Assembly (NCBI RefSeq): GCF_002858765.1
Contig: NZ_PJRP01000002.1
Coordinates: 542,598-606,597 of the forward strand
Length of the DNA stretch: 64,000 bases
Direction of reading: 5' to 3'
From: Cupriavidus pauculus
GTDB lineage: Bacteria > Pseudomonadota > Gammaproteobacteria > Burkholderiales > Burkholderiaceae
Positions 8,317-17,057 of the stretch are shown piece by piece. The notes beneath the pieces were generated by a model, which was not told where the DNA came from, did no database searches, and saw nothing but the letters and a program-made list of their open reading frames with translations. Position 1 is the first letter of the stretch; the number at the start of each line of letters is the position of its first letter. A program made the position numbers and the translations under genes.

Positions 8317-8385
8317 GAGAAACGCCAGCCTGCCGATTCTGGCGCCTAGCCAGAACCGCTTTGCTTCGCCTGGCTGGCGTTCTCC
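8316..8385. other. Nested inverted repeat between cobO and cobT
   Basis: Long imperfect inverted repeat GGAGAAACGCCAGCC (8316-8330) / GGCTGGCGTTCTCC (8372-8385), with an inner hairpin TTCTGGC (about 8338-8344) / GCCAGAA (8349-8355). It starts at the cobO stop and ends 22 bp before the cobT ATG. No T-run follows, so it is not a classical terminator. It may stabilise the upstream mRNA or tune expression across the cobO-cobT junction. Confidence 0.6.
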
Positions 8386-8407
8386 AAGGATTTGTAAGAA
8401 AGAACTG

Positions 8408-9472
8408 ATGACCCATATTTCCGAATTCGCGCTGACGCTGCCGCCCATCGCGCCGCTTGACGAATCGCTGCGCGGCACGCTGCAGGCGGCCATCGACGAC
8501 AAGACCAAGCCGCCCGGGTCGCTGGGCCGGCTCGAATCGCTGGCCCTGCAGATCGGCATGATCCGTGGCGAGACCGTGCCCGACCTGAACCGGCCCGCGA
8601 TCATCGTGTTCGCGGGCGACCATGGCGTGGCCGACGCGGGGGTGAGTGCCTTCCCAGCCGAAGTCACCGCGCAGATGGTGCTCAACTTCCTGAACGGCGG
8701 GGCCGCCATCAACGTCTTCACGCGCCAGCACGGCATGGTGCTCGAAGTGGTCGATGTGGGCGTGCGTGCGCCGCTGCCTGCGTCGCCGGGCCTGGTGAAC
8801 AGCCGCGTGGCCAATGGCACGCGCAATTTCGTCCAGCAGCCCGCCATGACCCCGGCCGAAGCCGGCGCGGCCATCAACACCGGCATCGCACGGGTGCTGC
8901 GCCACGCGCAGCAGGGCACCAATGTGATCGGCTTTGGCGAGATGGGCATTGCCAATACCTCGGCGGCGGCCTGCGTGATGAGCCGCCTGACCGGCCTGCC
9001 GCTGGAAGCCTGCACGGGGCGCGGCACGGGGCTGGACGACGCCGGCATGGCGCGCAAGCGCGAGATCCTGGCGCAGGCGCTGGCGCGGCATCCGGACGCC
9101 ATCGACCCGCTGGACGTGCTGGCCACGTTCGGCGGCTTCGAGATCGCGGCGATGACCGGTGCCTACCTGGCCGCGGCCGCCAGCCGCATGGTGATCCTGG
9201 TGGATGGGTTCATCGCCTCGGCGGCACTGCTGGTGGCCGCGCGCATCGATCCCAACGTGCTCCAGTACTGCGTGTTCTCGCACTGCTCCCACGAGCAGGG
9301 CCACCGCGCGCTGCTGGCCGAATTCAAGGCCGAGCCGCTGCTGGCGCTGGATCTGCGCCTGGGCGAAGGCACGGGTGCTGCGCTGGCCTGGCCGCTGGTG
9401 GCGTCGTCGGTCGCCTTCCTGCGCGAGATGGCCACGTTCAGCGGCGCCGGCATCAGCAACGCTTCGGCCTAG
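8408..9472 (+). CDS. cobT: Nicotinate-nucleotide:dimethylbenzimidazole phosphoribosyltransferase CobT
   Basis: A 354-residue CobT, close to the usual length, that makes alpha-ribazole 5'-phosphate from nicotinate mononucleotide and the lower-ligand base. Motifs: DDKTKPPGSLGRLESLA near the N-terminus, VFAGDHGVADAGVSAFP, GFGEMGIANTSAAA, and the C-terminal RLGEGTGAALAWPLV that carries the catalytic glutamate. A short AAGGATTTG segment precedes the ATG. cobS follows after 15 bp. Confidence 0.95.
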   Translation: MTHISEFALTLPPIAPLDESLRGTLQAAIDDKTKPPGSLGRLESLALQIGMIRGETVPDLNRPAIIVFAGDHGVADAGVSAFPAEVTAQMVLNFLNGGAAINVFTRQHGMVLEVVDVGVRAPLPASPGLVNSRVANGTRNFVQQPAMTPAEAGAAINTGIARVLRHAQQGTNVIGFGEMGIANTSAAACVMSRLTGLPLEACTGRGTGLDDAGMARKREILAQALARHPDAIDPLDVLATFGGFEIAAMTGAYLAAAASRMVILVDGFIASAALLVAARIDPNVLQYCVFSHCSHEQGHRALLAEFKAEPLLALDLRLGEGTGAALAWPLVASSVAFLREMATFSGAGISNASA

Positions 9473-9487
9473 ACCCGCGCAGACGCC

Positions 9488-10264
9488 ATGGCCGACGAAC
9501 TCCGCTACTTCCTGACCGCCGTAGGCTATTTCACGCGCGTGCCCATGCCGCAGCGGCTTGCGGTCTGGGTGGGGTTCGCGCCGCACTACCTGAACGCGGC
9601 CGCGCGCTACTTTCCGGCGGTGGGCCTGCTGGTGGGTGTGGCGGGGGCGCTGGTGACGGGCCTTGCGTGGCAGCTCTGGTCGCCCTCGGTGGCCATCGTG
9701 CTGGGCATGGCCGCCACGCTGCTGCTGACGGGCGCGTTCCACGAGGATGGGCTGGCCGACTGCGTGGATGCCTTCGGCGGTGGCTACCGGCCCGAGGACG
9801 TGCTGGCCATCATGCACGATTCCCGCGTGGGTGCATTCGGTGCCATCGCCATCGTGGTGGCGCTGCTGCTGAAGTGGCAACTGCTGGTGTCCGTGGGCGA
9901 AGTCCAAGGCGGCATGATGCTGCTGGCGGTGCTGGTGGCCGGCCACGGTGCCAGCCGCGCCATGGCCATCACGTTCCTGGCCACGCACGACTACGTGCGC
10001 CACGAAGGCAAGGCCAAGCCGGTGGCGCAGCGGCTGGAGGCCCGCAGCCTGGTGTTCGCGCTGGCGTGCGGCGCGCTGCCGCTGCTGTGGATCTCGCCGT
10101 GGTTTGCCATCGTGACCGTGCTGGTGCTGGCCGGGCTGCGCGCCGCGCTGGGCGCCTATTTCGTGCGGCGCATCGGCGGCTATACCGGCGATTGCCTGGG
10201 CATGTCCCAACAGCTTGCCGAGCTGTCGATCTACCTGGTGGCCGCGGCATGGAAGTTCTACTGA
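9488..10264 (+). CDS. cobS: Adenosylcobinamide-GDP ribazoletransferase CobS
   Basis: A 258-residue integral membrane cobalamin synthase that joins AdoCbi-GDP to alpha-ribazole (or its phosphate). The acidic catalytic motif DGLADCVDAFGGG lies near residue 80, followed by IMHDSRVGAFGAIA. The N-terminus has the family start FLTAVGYFTRVPMP, and five or more hydrophobic helices cover the rest. Its 3' end overlaps the start of cobC by 16 bp. Confidence 0.94.
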   Translation: MADELRYFLTAVGYFTRVPMPQRLAVWVGFAPHYLNAAARYFPAVGLLVGVAGALVTGLAWQLWSPSVAIVLGMAATLLLTGAFHEDGLADCVDAFGGGYRPEDVLAIMHDSRVGAFGAIAIVVALLLKWQLLVSVGEVQGGMMLLAVLVAGHGASRAMAITFLATHDYVRHEGKAKPVAQRLEARSLVFALACGALPLLWISPWFAIVTVLVLAGLRAALGAYFVRRIGGYTGDCLGMSQQLAELSIYLVAAAWKFY

Positions 10265-10830
10265 TTCGCCACGCGCAGCCCGAGGTGGCGGCAGGCATCT
10301 GCTATGGCCGCCTTGACCTGGCATTGGTGCAGCCTGTGACACCTGACCCGACACAGGCCGTGGCCGGGCTTGCGCTGCCGCATCGCATCGTGACCAGTCC
10401 GGCCATGCGCGCGCGCGACACGACGGCGCACCTGATAGCCGGCGTGCCGGACCTGCCGGCTGCCGACGTGGACCCCCGCCTGCGCGAGATGGACTTCGGC
10501 ACCTGGGAAGGGCAGCCCTGGGCGGACATTCCCCGCGACGCGCTGGACCTCTGGGCGGCTGACCTGATGCATGCGTGCCCGCACGGTGGCGAAAGCCCGG
10601 CGCAGGCGGCGGCGCGCGTCGGCGAGTGGGCCGATGCACTCGATATCGAATCCGATCAACGGCTATGGGTGGTGAGCCACGCGGGGCCGATGCGCATGCT
10701 GGCCGCCCATTGGCTGGGCATCTCGCTGGCGCAGACCCTGAATTGGTCGCTCGGATTCGGTGCCACTTGCAAGTTCAGCCTGGGCGATGGCGCGCCGAGG
10801 CTCGGGTGGTGGAATCGCGAGGCGGGTTGA
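10249..10830 (+). CDS. cobC: Alpha-ribazole phosphatase CobC (histidine phosphatase family)
   Basis: A 193-residue phosphoglycerate-mutase-like phosphatase that removes the 5'-phosphate of alpha-ribazole phosphate or cobalamin 5'-phosphate. The phosphohistidine motif is LIRHAQP, the second catalytic region VVSHAGP, and REMDFGTWEG supplies the general acid. The ATG lies inside the end of cobS (16-bp overlap), so translation is probably coupled. Last gene of the plus-strand cobalamin run; a strong terminator follows at 10930. Confidence 0.92.
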   Translation: MEVLLIRHAQPEVAAGICYGRLDLALVQPVTPDPTQAVAGLALPHRIVTSPAMRARDTTAHLIAGVPDLPAADVDPRLREMDFGTWEGQPWADIPRDALDLWAADLMHACPHGGESPAQAAARVGEWADALDIESDQRLWVVSHAGPMRMLAAHWLGISLAQTLNWSLGFGATCKFSLGDGAPRLGWWNREAG

Positions 10831-10864
10831 TCGACGGCTGGCCCGCTCCCCCGCCCCTCTTCCG

Positions 10865-10891
10865 CCCCTCTCGCGCCGTGCGGGAGAGGGG
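10865..10891. repeat. Dispersed GC-rich palindrome, copy 1
   Basis: CCCCTCTC (10865-10872) pairs with GAGAGGGG (10884-10891) around a GCGCCGTGC centre. Read on the minus strand, the core CTCCCGCACGGCGC... is nearly identical to the copy at 39830, so it looks like a REP-type intergenic element. Confidence 0.5.
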
Positions 10892-10929
10892 AGAACACCG
10901 CGAGGTGATCGATGTTCGGTCGGGTTGCT

Positions 10930-10960
10930 CCCCGCTCCCGCTGCGCGGGGGCGGGGTTTT
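10930..10960 (+). terminator. Rho-independent terminator after cobC
   Basis: CCCCGCTCCCGC (10930-10941) pairs with GCGGGGGCGGGG (10945-10956) around a 3-nt loop, followed by TTTT. It ends the btuB-to-cobC strand run, 39 bp before the convergent btuF. Confidence 0.78.
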
Positions 10961-10998
10961 GGCGAGACGGCTGTCCGCTTAACCTGCGATCAGGCGGA

Positions 10999-11895
10999 TC
11001 ACTTGCCGCGCCGCGAGCGCGCGAGTTCGAGGTCCTTGCAGATCTCCGCCGCGCCCTTCACCACGCGCGGGCCCGCGCGGTTGACCAGGTCGCCGTCGAT
11101 GATGAACAGGTTGTTGCGCGCCACGGCGGTGACCTGCGTCCACTTCTCCCATAGCGAAAAATCCGCCAGCGGCTTGTCCGGGCGTGTGGCGCCCATGCCG
11201 GCCGTCAGCATGACCTCCGGATTGCCGGCCACCACGGCCTCCACCGACACCGTCGGCACCAGCGGCGACTCCTTGGCGAACAGGTTGCGGCCGCCGCACA
11301 GCGTCAGCAGGTCGCTGACCAGATGCTGGCCGTTCAGCGTCATCAGCGGCTGCTGCCACACCTGATAGAACACCGTCACCGGCGGGCGATCGGCATAGGT
11401 CTTGCGCAGCGTGGTCACCTGCTGGCGGAAGTCGGCGGCCGCCCGGGTGGCCACGGCCTCGGTACCCATCAGCGTGCCGAGTTTTTCCAGGTTTTCGGGG
11501 ATCGATTCCAGGCGGCGCGGCTCGCTGTAGAACAGCGGCATGCCCAGCGCGCGCAGGCGGTCGGTCTGCTTCTGGGCGTTGCCATGGCGCCAGACCACGA
11601 TCAGATCGGGCTTGAGCGCGGCAATGCGCTCCAGGTCCAGCGCCTTGTTGTCGCCCACGCGCGGGATGTCGCGCGCCTGCGGCGGGTAGTCGCTGTAGCT
11701 GACTGTGCCGACGATGCGATCACCGCCGCCGGCCGCGTAGATCAGTTCGGTCACGTGCGGGGCCAGCGAGACGATGCGCCGCGCGGGCTGCGCCAGCGTG
11801 ACAGTCTGGCCGGCGTCGTCGGTGACGGTCACGGCGGCTTGGGCCCACGGGCTGGCGAGCAGCGCCGCGGCGAGCAGGAAGGAGTTGGCCTTCAT
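10999..11895 (-). CDS. btuF: Periplasmic cobalamin-binding protein BtuF
   Basis: A 298-residue solute-binding protein that delivers B12 from BtuB to BtuCD. It has a signal peptide (MKANSFLLAAALLASPWAQA), then the helical-backbone binding fold with RRIVSLAPHVTELIYAAGGGDRIVGTVSYSDYP, LDLERIAALKPDLIVVW and MLTAGMG. It is encoded away from btuCD and forms the last gene of the minus-strand cobU-cbiB-cobD-btuF operon, 5 bp after cobD. Confidence 0.9.
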   Translation of the reverse strand: MKANSFLLAAALLASPWAQAAVTVTDDAGQTVTLAQPARRIVSLAPHVTELIYAAGGGDRIVGTVSYSDYPPQARDIPRVGDNKALDLERIAALKPDLIVVWRHGNAQKQTDRLRALGMPLFYSEPRRLESIPENLEKLGTLMGTEAVATRAAADFRQQVTTLRKTYADRPPVTVFYQVWQQPLMTLNGQHLVSDLLTLCGGRNLFAKESPLVPTVSVEAVVAGNPEVMLTAGMGATRPDKPLADFSLWEKWTQVTAVARNNLFIIDGDLVNRAGPRVVKGAAEICKDLELARSRRGK

Positions 11896-11900
11896 CGGGA

Positions 11901-12968
11901 TCAGGGGAGGATGGGGTGGTCAGTGGCGCCGCATGGCGAGTCGGCTAGCGAGCCAGATAGCGCGACGCCCAGCGCGGCATCGAGCCGCTGCCAGGCGGCG
12001 TCGTTATCGGGCGGCAGGCCCAGGCGCAGGCTGGCCGCACACCCGCCTGCGGCGTCGAACAGGCGCGTCCAGACGCCTTGGCGTGCCAGGGCCTCGTGCA
12101 GCGCGGGCGCGCGGGCATCGGGCACCCAGCTGAACAGCGGCTGCGATACCGGTGCCAGTCCGTGGTCGCGCAGCATCATCGCCAGGCGCTGGCCCTGCCG
12201 CTGCAGGGTCGCGCGCGTGGCGGCCTGCCACGCGGTATCGGCCAGCACCAGTCGCGCCACGGCGCGAGCCGGCCCGGAGACGGTCCAGTGCCCAAGCCGA
12301 AGCGACAAGGCGTCGAGCAGGTCGGGGGCGGCCAGGACGAAGCCGCAGCGCATGCCCGCCAGCCCGTAGAACTTGCCGATCGAGCGCAGCACGACCAGTC
12401 CCGGCAGGCCGGTGTGCACGGCCAGCGACGGCGCCGTGGTGCTGTCGAGGAACGCTTCGTCGACGATCAGTGTGGTCAGTTGTGCGTGCCAGCGCAGCAG
12501 CTGCTCGGTGGAGAGCAGCCGTGCGGTCGGATTGTTCGGATTGACGACGACAAGATGGTCGAGACCGACGGGCAGGTCGTCGCGTGCAAAGTCGCGCTCG
12601 TCGAGCGGCACCACCGTGTGGCCAGCCAGCGCGAACGCGGGCGCATATTCGCTGTAGCCGAGCGCGGCGATACCCACGCGCCCCGGTCGCAGCAACGTGG
12701 GCAGCGTGCGGATGGCCGCCTGCGATCCCGCCACCGGCAATGCGTGCGGCGCGCCGTAGGCTTGCGCGGCGATCTCGGCCAGGCCATCGTCGTCCTGCGG
12801 CAGCCGCTGCCAGACGTCGGCAGGCAGCGCCGGGACCGGATAGCCGGCCGGATGGATACCGGTCGACAGGTCAAGCCAGTCTTCCGCCGCGCGGCCGTAG
12901 CGGCGCACGGCAGCCAGCAGGTTGCCGCCGTGGCGGATCGGGGCCAAGGTTTCGCTCATGCCGCTCAT
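11901..12968 (-). CDS. cobD: L-threonine-O-3-phosphate decarboxylase
   Basis: A 355-residue PLP enzyme of aminotransferase fold type I that makes (R)-1-amino-2-propanol phosphate, the linker of the nucleotide loop (CobD in Salmonella, called CobC in Pseudomonas). Motifs: HGGNLLAA near the start, DLSTGIHPAGYP, VNPNNPTAR, VDEAFLD, and RSIGKFYGLAGMRCGF with the PLP-binding lysine. I chose the Met of MSGMSETL because its ATG overlaps the cbiB stop (ATGA); Met at 12959 and 12980 are alternatives. Confidence 0.92.
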   Translation of the reverse strand: MSGMSETLAPIRHGGNLLAAVRRYGRAAEDWLDLSTGIHPAGYPVPALPADVWQRLPQDDDGLAEIAAQAYGAPHALPVAGSQAAIRTLPTLLRPGRVGIAALGYSEYAPAFALAGHTVVPLDERDFARDDLPVGLDHLVVVNPNNPTARLLSTEQLLRWHAQLTTLIVDEAFLDSTTAPSLAVHTGLPGLVVLRSIGKFYGLAGMRCGFVLAAPDLLDALSLRLGHWTVSGPARAVARLVLADTAWQAATRATLQRQGQRLAMMLRDHGLAPVSQPLFSWVPDARAPALHEALARQGVWTRLFDAAGGCAASLRLGLPPDNDAAWQRLDAALGVALSGSLADSPCGATDHPILP

Positions 12969-13942
12969 GCCGGCCTCCATCCCGAAACCACTACCGACAG
13001 CAGCGGCACGCTCAACATGGCCACGCCGAGCCACAGCCACAACGTGCGTTGCACGAGCCGCAGGCAGGCGTGTACGTGCGCGGCCCGGGGGGCGTCGCCC
13101 AGGCCCAGCGGCGGGCGCTCTTCCCACTCGCCGTGGTAGCGGGCGCCACCGCCCAATGCCACACCCACCGCGCCGGCGCCGGCCGCCATCACGGGGCCGG
13201 CGTTGGGGCTCGACCACGCGGTGGCCTGGGTGCGCCAGCAGCGCATCGCCTGCGCGGTAGCGCCCAGCAGCGCGTACGACAGCGCGGTCAGCCGCGCCGG
13301 CACCAGATTCAGCACATCGTCGATGCGGGCCGCAGCCCAGCCGAACATTTCCCAGCGGGGCGTGCGGTATCCCCACATGGCGTCGAGCGTATTGGCCAGC
13401 CGGAAGACGATCACGGCGGGTGCGCCGCCGACCAGGAACCAGAACAGCGCACCGAAGATGGCATCGTTGCCGTTCTCCAGCGCCGATTCGCAGGCGGCGC
13501 GCGCCAGCGCTTCGGCATCGGCGTCAGTCGTGTCGCGCGACACGATGCGCGCCGTCAGCGTGCGCGCGGCGGGCAGGTCGTTGCGGGTGAGTGCGTCGGC
13601 GATTGGTGCGATGTGTTGCGTCAGGCTGCAGGCGCCCAGTGCGAAGTAGAGCGCCACGGCATGCAGCGCCCAGGCCAGCAGCGGATGCACGGCGGCCGCC
13701 AGTGTGACCAGCCACGCGGCCAGCGCGGCCGGACCGAGCACTACCACCGACCACGCGGCCAGGCCGGCCAGGCGCTGGCGCAGCGCACCGCGTTCGGGGC
13801 GATTGAGCTGGTTGGCCACGGCCGTCGCCATGCGTCCAAACCCGATCAGCGGATGCCAGCGGCGTGGCTCGCCAAGCCAGCGGTCCAGCAGCACGCCGGC
13901 AAGTGCGGCCGCCACGCAGGCTGGCCAGGACAGCATGATCAT
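12965..13942 (-). CDS. cbiB: Adenosylcobinamide-phosphate synthase CbiB
   Basis: A 325-residue integral membrane enzyme that amidates adenosylcobyric acid with aminopropanol phosphate. The family motif DRWLGEPRRWHPLIGFGRM lies near the N-terminus. Later come RIVSRDTTDADAEALARAACESALENGNDAIFGALFW and YRTPRWEMFGWAAARIDDVLNLVPARLTAL, both typical. The start overlaps cobU and the end overlaps cobD by 4 bp each. Confidence 0.94.
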   Translation of the reverse strand: MIMLSWPACVAAALAGVLLDRWLGEPRRWHPLIGFGRMATAVANQLNRPERGALRQRLAGLAAWSVVVLGPAALAAWLVTLAAAVHPLLAWALHAVALYFALGACSLTQHIAPIADALTRNDLPAARTLTARIVSRDTTDADAEALARAACESALENGNDAIFGALFWFLVGGAPAVIVFRLANTLDAMWGYRTPRWEMFGWAAARIDDVLNLVPARLTALSYALLGATAQAMRCWRTQATAWSSPNAGPVMAAGAGAVGVALGGGARYHGEWEERPPLGLGDAPRAAHVHACLRLVQRTLWLWLGVAMLSVPLLSVVVSGWRPA

Positions 13943-14679
13943 CGTGTGTGGCTGCCGTGTGCCTGGGACGGAGCGGGGTCCTTGATCGATACCGGGATGC
14001 CGGCGACCAGCAACCGCACGCGATCGGCGGCGGCGGCCAGCTTCTGGTTCAGGCGGCCCAGTTCGTCGACGTAGAAGCGCGTGATGGCGCCCATCGGCAC
14101 CACGCCGAAGCCAATTTCATTCGACACCAGAATCACGTGGCCGGGCAGCATGGGCAGCGCCGTCATCAGCGCGTCGATTTCCTCGGTAAAGGCCGGCGGC
14201 GGCGTGATGACGCCGTGGTCCGGATACTCGCGGTGATCGCCGAAAACCAGGTTGTTGAGCCACAGCGTGACGCAATCCACCAGAATGCAGCCGTCGTGGC
14301 GCGCATGCGCGTAGAGCGCATCGGCCAGATGCACCGGTTCTTCCACCAGCGTCCAGTCGGCCGGCCGGCGGGCGCGATGCAGCGCGATGCGGACTTCCAT
14401 TTCCTCGTCGGCCGGTTCGGCGTCGTGCCGGGCCGTGGCGATGTAGGTGACCGGACCGCGCGTCAGCGCCGCATGATCGGCGGCCAGCTGCTCGGCAAAA
14501 TGGCTCTTCCCCGAGCGCGCACCGCCCAGCACCAGCGTCAGTTCGCGCGGTGCGGCGGTGCCGGCCTGCGGCTGCACGGTAGCGTCGGCCGCCGGATCGG
14601 CATCCGTGGCCGCACCTGCCGAAGCCGGCTCGGAAGTGGCCGAGAGATTGAGCGCCTGAGGCGGGGCGTGGGTATTCAT
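13939..14679 (-). CDS. cobU: Adenosylcobinamide kinase / guanylyltransferase
   Basis: A 246-residue bifunctional enzyme (CobU in Salmonella, CobP in Pseudomonas) that phosphorylates adenosylcobinamide and transfers GMP to it. P-loop LVLGGARSGKSHFAEQL, then TYIATARHDAEPADEEMEVRIALHRARRP, VDCVTLWLNNLVF and the C-terminal VSNEIGFGVVPMGAITRFYVDELG. An Ala-rich N-terminal extension of about 45 residues precedes the P-loop, longer than in Salmonella. On this strand TACAAT ends 7 nt before the chosen ATG, which suggests a leaderless message. Confidence 0.93.
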   Translation of the reverse strand: MNTHAPPQALNLSATSEPASAGAATDADPAADATVQPQAGTAAPRELTLVLGGARSGKSHFAEQLAADHAALTRGPVTYIATARHDAEPADEEMEVRIALHRARRPADWTLVEEPVHLADALYAHARHDGCILVDCVTLWLNNLVFGDHREYPDHGVITPPPAFTEEIDALMTALPMLPGHVILVSNEIGFGVVPMGAITRFYVDELGRLNQKLAAAADRVRLLVAGIPVSIKDPAPSQAHGSHTR

Positions 14680-14686
14680 CCGGCGT

Positions 14687-14692
14687 ATTGTA
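14687..14692 (-). promoter_or_regulatory. -10 element of cobU, leaderless geometry
   Basis: Minus-strand TACAAT is followed by 7 nt and then the cobU ATG (14679), so transcription would start at or next to the start codon. No clear -35 is visible. Confidence 0.45.
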
Positions 14693-14771
14693 GCCGTCGC
14701 ATCCCCCAACCGCATGCATGGATCTTGCAGAGTTTTTGGCGGACGCCGATGTGCGGCTGCCCCGGCGCTGC

Positions 14772-14780
14772 TGCCATAAT
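14772..14780 (+). promoter_or_regulatory. Extended -10 element of cobQ, leaderless geometry
   Basis: TGC-CATAAT is followed by CGCGCG and then the cobQ ATG at 14787, placing the expected +1 on the A of the start codon. It faces the cobU promoter across about 80 bp. Confidence 0.5.
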
Positions 14781-14786
14781 CGCGCG

Positions 14787-16355
14787 ATGCGAAACGATCC
14801 TTCTGCCAACCCCTTTCCGTTTGCGGCGCGTGCCCTGCGGGGCACCCTGATGGTTCAGGGCACCACGTCCGATGCGGGCAAGAGTACCGTCGTAGCCGGC
14901 CTCTGCCGCATCCTGGCGCGCGCCGGCACCGCCGTGGCGCCGTTCAAGCCGCAAAACATGGCGCTGAACAGCGCGGTCACCGTGGACGGCGGCGAAATCG
15001 GACGTGCCCAGGCGCTGCAGGCCCAGGCGGCCGGCCTGGCGCCCCACACCGACATGAACCCCGTGCTGCTCAAGCCCAGCAGCGACATCGGCGCGCAGGT
15101 CATCATCCATGGCCGGGCGCGCATGGACCTGGATGCTCGGGCCTATCACGACTACAAGCCGCAGGCGATGGCCGCCGTGCTGGAAAGCCACGCGCGGCTG
15201 AAACAGGCGTACGGCGTGGTGCTGGTGGAAGGCGCCGGCAGCCCCGCCGAAGTGAATCTACGTGACCGCGATATCGCCAACATGGGCTTTGCCGAGCGTG
15301 TCGATTGCCCGGTGGTGCTGGTGGCCGACATCGACCGCGGCGGCGTGTTTGCCCACCTGGTGGGCACACTCGATTGCCTGTCCGAATCCGAGCGGGCGCG
15401 CGTGAAGGGCTTCATCATCAACCGCTTTCGCGGCGATATCGCATTGCTGGAGCCGGGCCTGGACTGGCTGACGGCGCGCACCGGCAAACCCGTGTTCGGC
15501 GTGCTGCCGTACCTGCACGGCCTCCATCTCGATGCCGAGGACGCCATCGCCAGCGCACAGGTAGCCAGCCGCGACGGCGACGTGCTGCGCGTGATCGTGC
15601 CGGTGCTGCCGCGCATCTCGAACCATACCGATTTCGATGCGCTGCGGGCCCATCCGAACGTCGACCTGCAGTTCATCGGCCCGGGCATGCCGATTCCGCC
15701 GGCGGACCTGGTGATCCTGCCCGGCAGCAAGAGCGTGCGCGCCGACCTGGCCTTCCTGCGCGCCAACGGCTGGCACCAGGCGCTGCTGCGGCACCTGCGC
15801 TACGGGGGCAAGCTCATGGGCATCTGCGGCGGCATGCAGATGCTGGGACGGCGCCTTCATGATCCCGACGGCCGGGAAGGGCCGGCCGGCACCAGCGACG
15901 GGCTCGGCCTGCTCGATTTCGAGACCACGCTGGCACCCGAGAAACAACTGCGGCGGGTGTCGGGCCGGCTCGACGCCGAGTCGGGTGGCGCGGCGGTGGA
16001 CGGGTACGAGATTCATCTGGGCGTCACGCACGGCCCGGCACTGGCGCGCCCGGCGCTGTGGCTGGACGCTGCCGCCGGTTCGGACGATTCAGGCGTCGGT
16101 GGGTCCCGGCCCGATGGTGCCGTGTCGGAAGACAACCAGGTGCTGGCCACCTATGTCCATGGCCTGTTCGACCATCCGGACGCCTGCGGCGCGCTGCTGC
16201 GCTGGGCTGGGCTGGCGCGGGCCGAGGGCGTGCAACTGGATGCGCTGCGCGAGGCGTCGATCGACCGGCTGGCCGACAGCATGGCCGCGCACCTCGACCT
16301 GCGGGCGATGTTCGCGCCGTTGGCGGTGACTACGGACCCGGCGCCAGCCGGCTGA
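14787..16355 (+). CDS. cobQ: Cobyric acid synthase CobQ
   Basis: A 522-residue glutamine-dependent amidase that converts adenosylcobyrinic a,c-diamide to adenosylcobyric acid through four amidations. The N-terminal ATP-binding domain has [14 protein letters not shown] and [12 protein letters not shown]; the C-terminal class-I glutaminase-like domain has [25 protein letters not shown] (catalytic Cys) and [13 protein letters not shown] (His). A longer frame begins at 14718, but Met 14787 aligns with the usual start. Its last 26 bp overlap the convergent GNAT gene. Its presence implies that cobyrinic diamide is made by genes elsewhere. Confidence 0.95.
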   Translation: MRNDPSANPFPFAARALRGTLMVQGTTSDAGKSTVVAGLCRILARAGTAVAPFKPQNMALNSAVTVDGGEIGRAQALQAQAAGLAPHTDMNPVLLKPSSDIGAQVIIHGRARMDLDARAYHDYKPQAMAAVLESHARLKQAYGVVLVEGAGSPAEVNLRDRDIANMGFAERVDCPVVLVADIDRGGVFAHLVGTLDCLSESERARVKGFIINRFRGDIALLEPGLDWLTARTGKPVFGVLPYLHGLHLDAEDAIASAQVASRDGDVLRVIVPVLPRISNHTDFDALRAHPNVDLQFIGPGMPIPPADLVILPGSKSVRADLAFLRANGWHQALLRHLRYGGKLMGICGGMQMLGRRLHDPDGREGPAGTSDGLGLLDFETTLAPEKQLRRVSGRLDAESGGAAVDGYEIHLGVTHGPALARPALWLDAAAGSDDSGVGGSRPDGAVSEDNQVLATYVHGLFDHPDACGALLRWAGLARAEGVQLDALREASIDRLADSMAAHLDLRAMFAPLAVTTDPAPAG

Positions 16356-16884
16356 CCAGCGCGTCCACGTCGTCCCAGCTGACGCGGCGGATGGCCACCA
16401 TGAGGTCGGTGCCCGGGAAGGGGTCGTTAAAGTTGTCCGATTCCACGCCGCCCAGGCGCCGGTAGAACTCGCGCGCCTGGGTGTTGCCGTCCAGCACGTA
16501 AAGAAACAACGACTTGCCCGGCCACTGGCTGGCCACGCGCGCGGCGCAATGCGCCATCAGGGTCTTGCCATAGCCTCGCCCGTGAAACGCTTGCTTCACA
16601 TGGAGGTTATCGAGATAGATGCCATAGCCCGGCTCGGCCAGCGGCATCAGGCACGAGAAACCAGCCGGCTGCCCGTTTACGCGCAGGATGGTGGCTTCGA
16701 GCGGTGCTTCGGCGCCTTCGAGCATGCGTGCGCGCCACGTGGCCAGCCGTTCGGCCGGGGCGTGGCTTTCGAGGTAGTCGGCGGGAATCAGGCCGCCATA
16801 GGCATCGCGCCAGCTTTCGGCGTGCATGGCGGCTAGTAGGTCGGCGTCGGCCGGGGTAGCGGGAACCAGTTCAATCAGGGGCAT
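16330..16884 (-). CDS. GNAT family N-acetyltransferase
   Basis: A 184-residue GCN5-related acetyltransferase of unknown substrate. The acetyl-CoA-binding region is recognisable: [28 protein letters not shown] (V-x5-RGxG type), followed by [19 protein letters not shown]. The start at [17 protein letters not shown] matches the usual beta-1 strand of the fold. The 3' end overlaps cobQ by 26 bp in antisense orientation. No operon partner is visible, so the substrate cannot be guessed. Confidence 0.85.
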   Translation of the reverse strand: MPLIELVPATPADADLLAAMHAESWRDAYGGLIPADYLESHAPAERLATWRARMLEGAEAPLEATILRVNGQPAGFSCLMPLAEPGYGIYLDNLHVKQAFHGRGYGKTLMAHCAARVASQWPGKSLFLYVLDGNTQAREFYRRLGGVESDNFNDPFPGTDLMVAIRRVSWDDVDALVSRLAPGP

Positions 16885-16951
16885 GGCAGGGCAGGGCGGC
16901 ACCGGATGAGCGCAGGGGATGGCGCGTCCACGATCTTAGCGGCACGCTGCT

Positions 16952-16978
16952 AGAATCGCGAATTCTTCGCATTTGCAT
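16952..16978 (+). promoter_or_regulatory. Possible Fur-type operator upstream of the PepSY gene
   Basis: The AT-rich stretch contains the palindrome GCGAA-TTC-TTCGC followed by ATTTGCATTT, which resembles degenerate Fur boxes. It overlaps a TAGAAT -10-like hexamer (16951-16956). Weak evidence. Confidence 0.3.
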
Positions 16979-17057
16979 TTGGGCGTTGCCGCACAGATGC
17001 GTGGCGAAATGCTCATCAGGCGTGCATCAAGCGCCGCTTTTAAAAAGAAAGACTCCA

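Noticed and set aside
8288..10639. A 783-codon minus-strand open frame over cobT-cobS-cobC
   Set aside because: Spans three unmistakable genes on the other strand and reads as His/Gln/Arg-rich low-complexity sequence.
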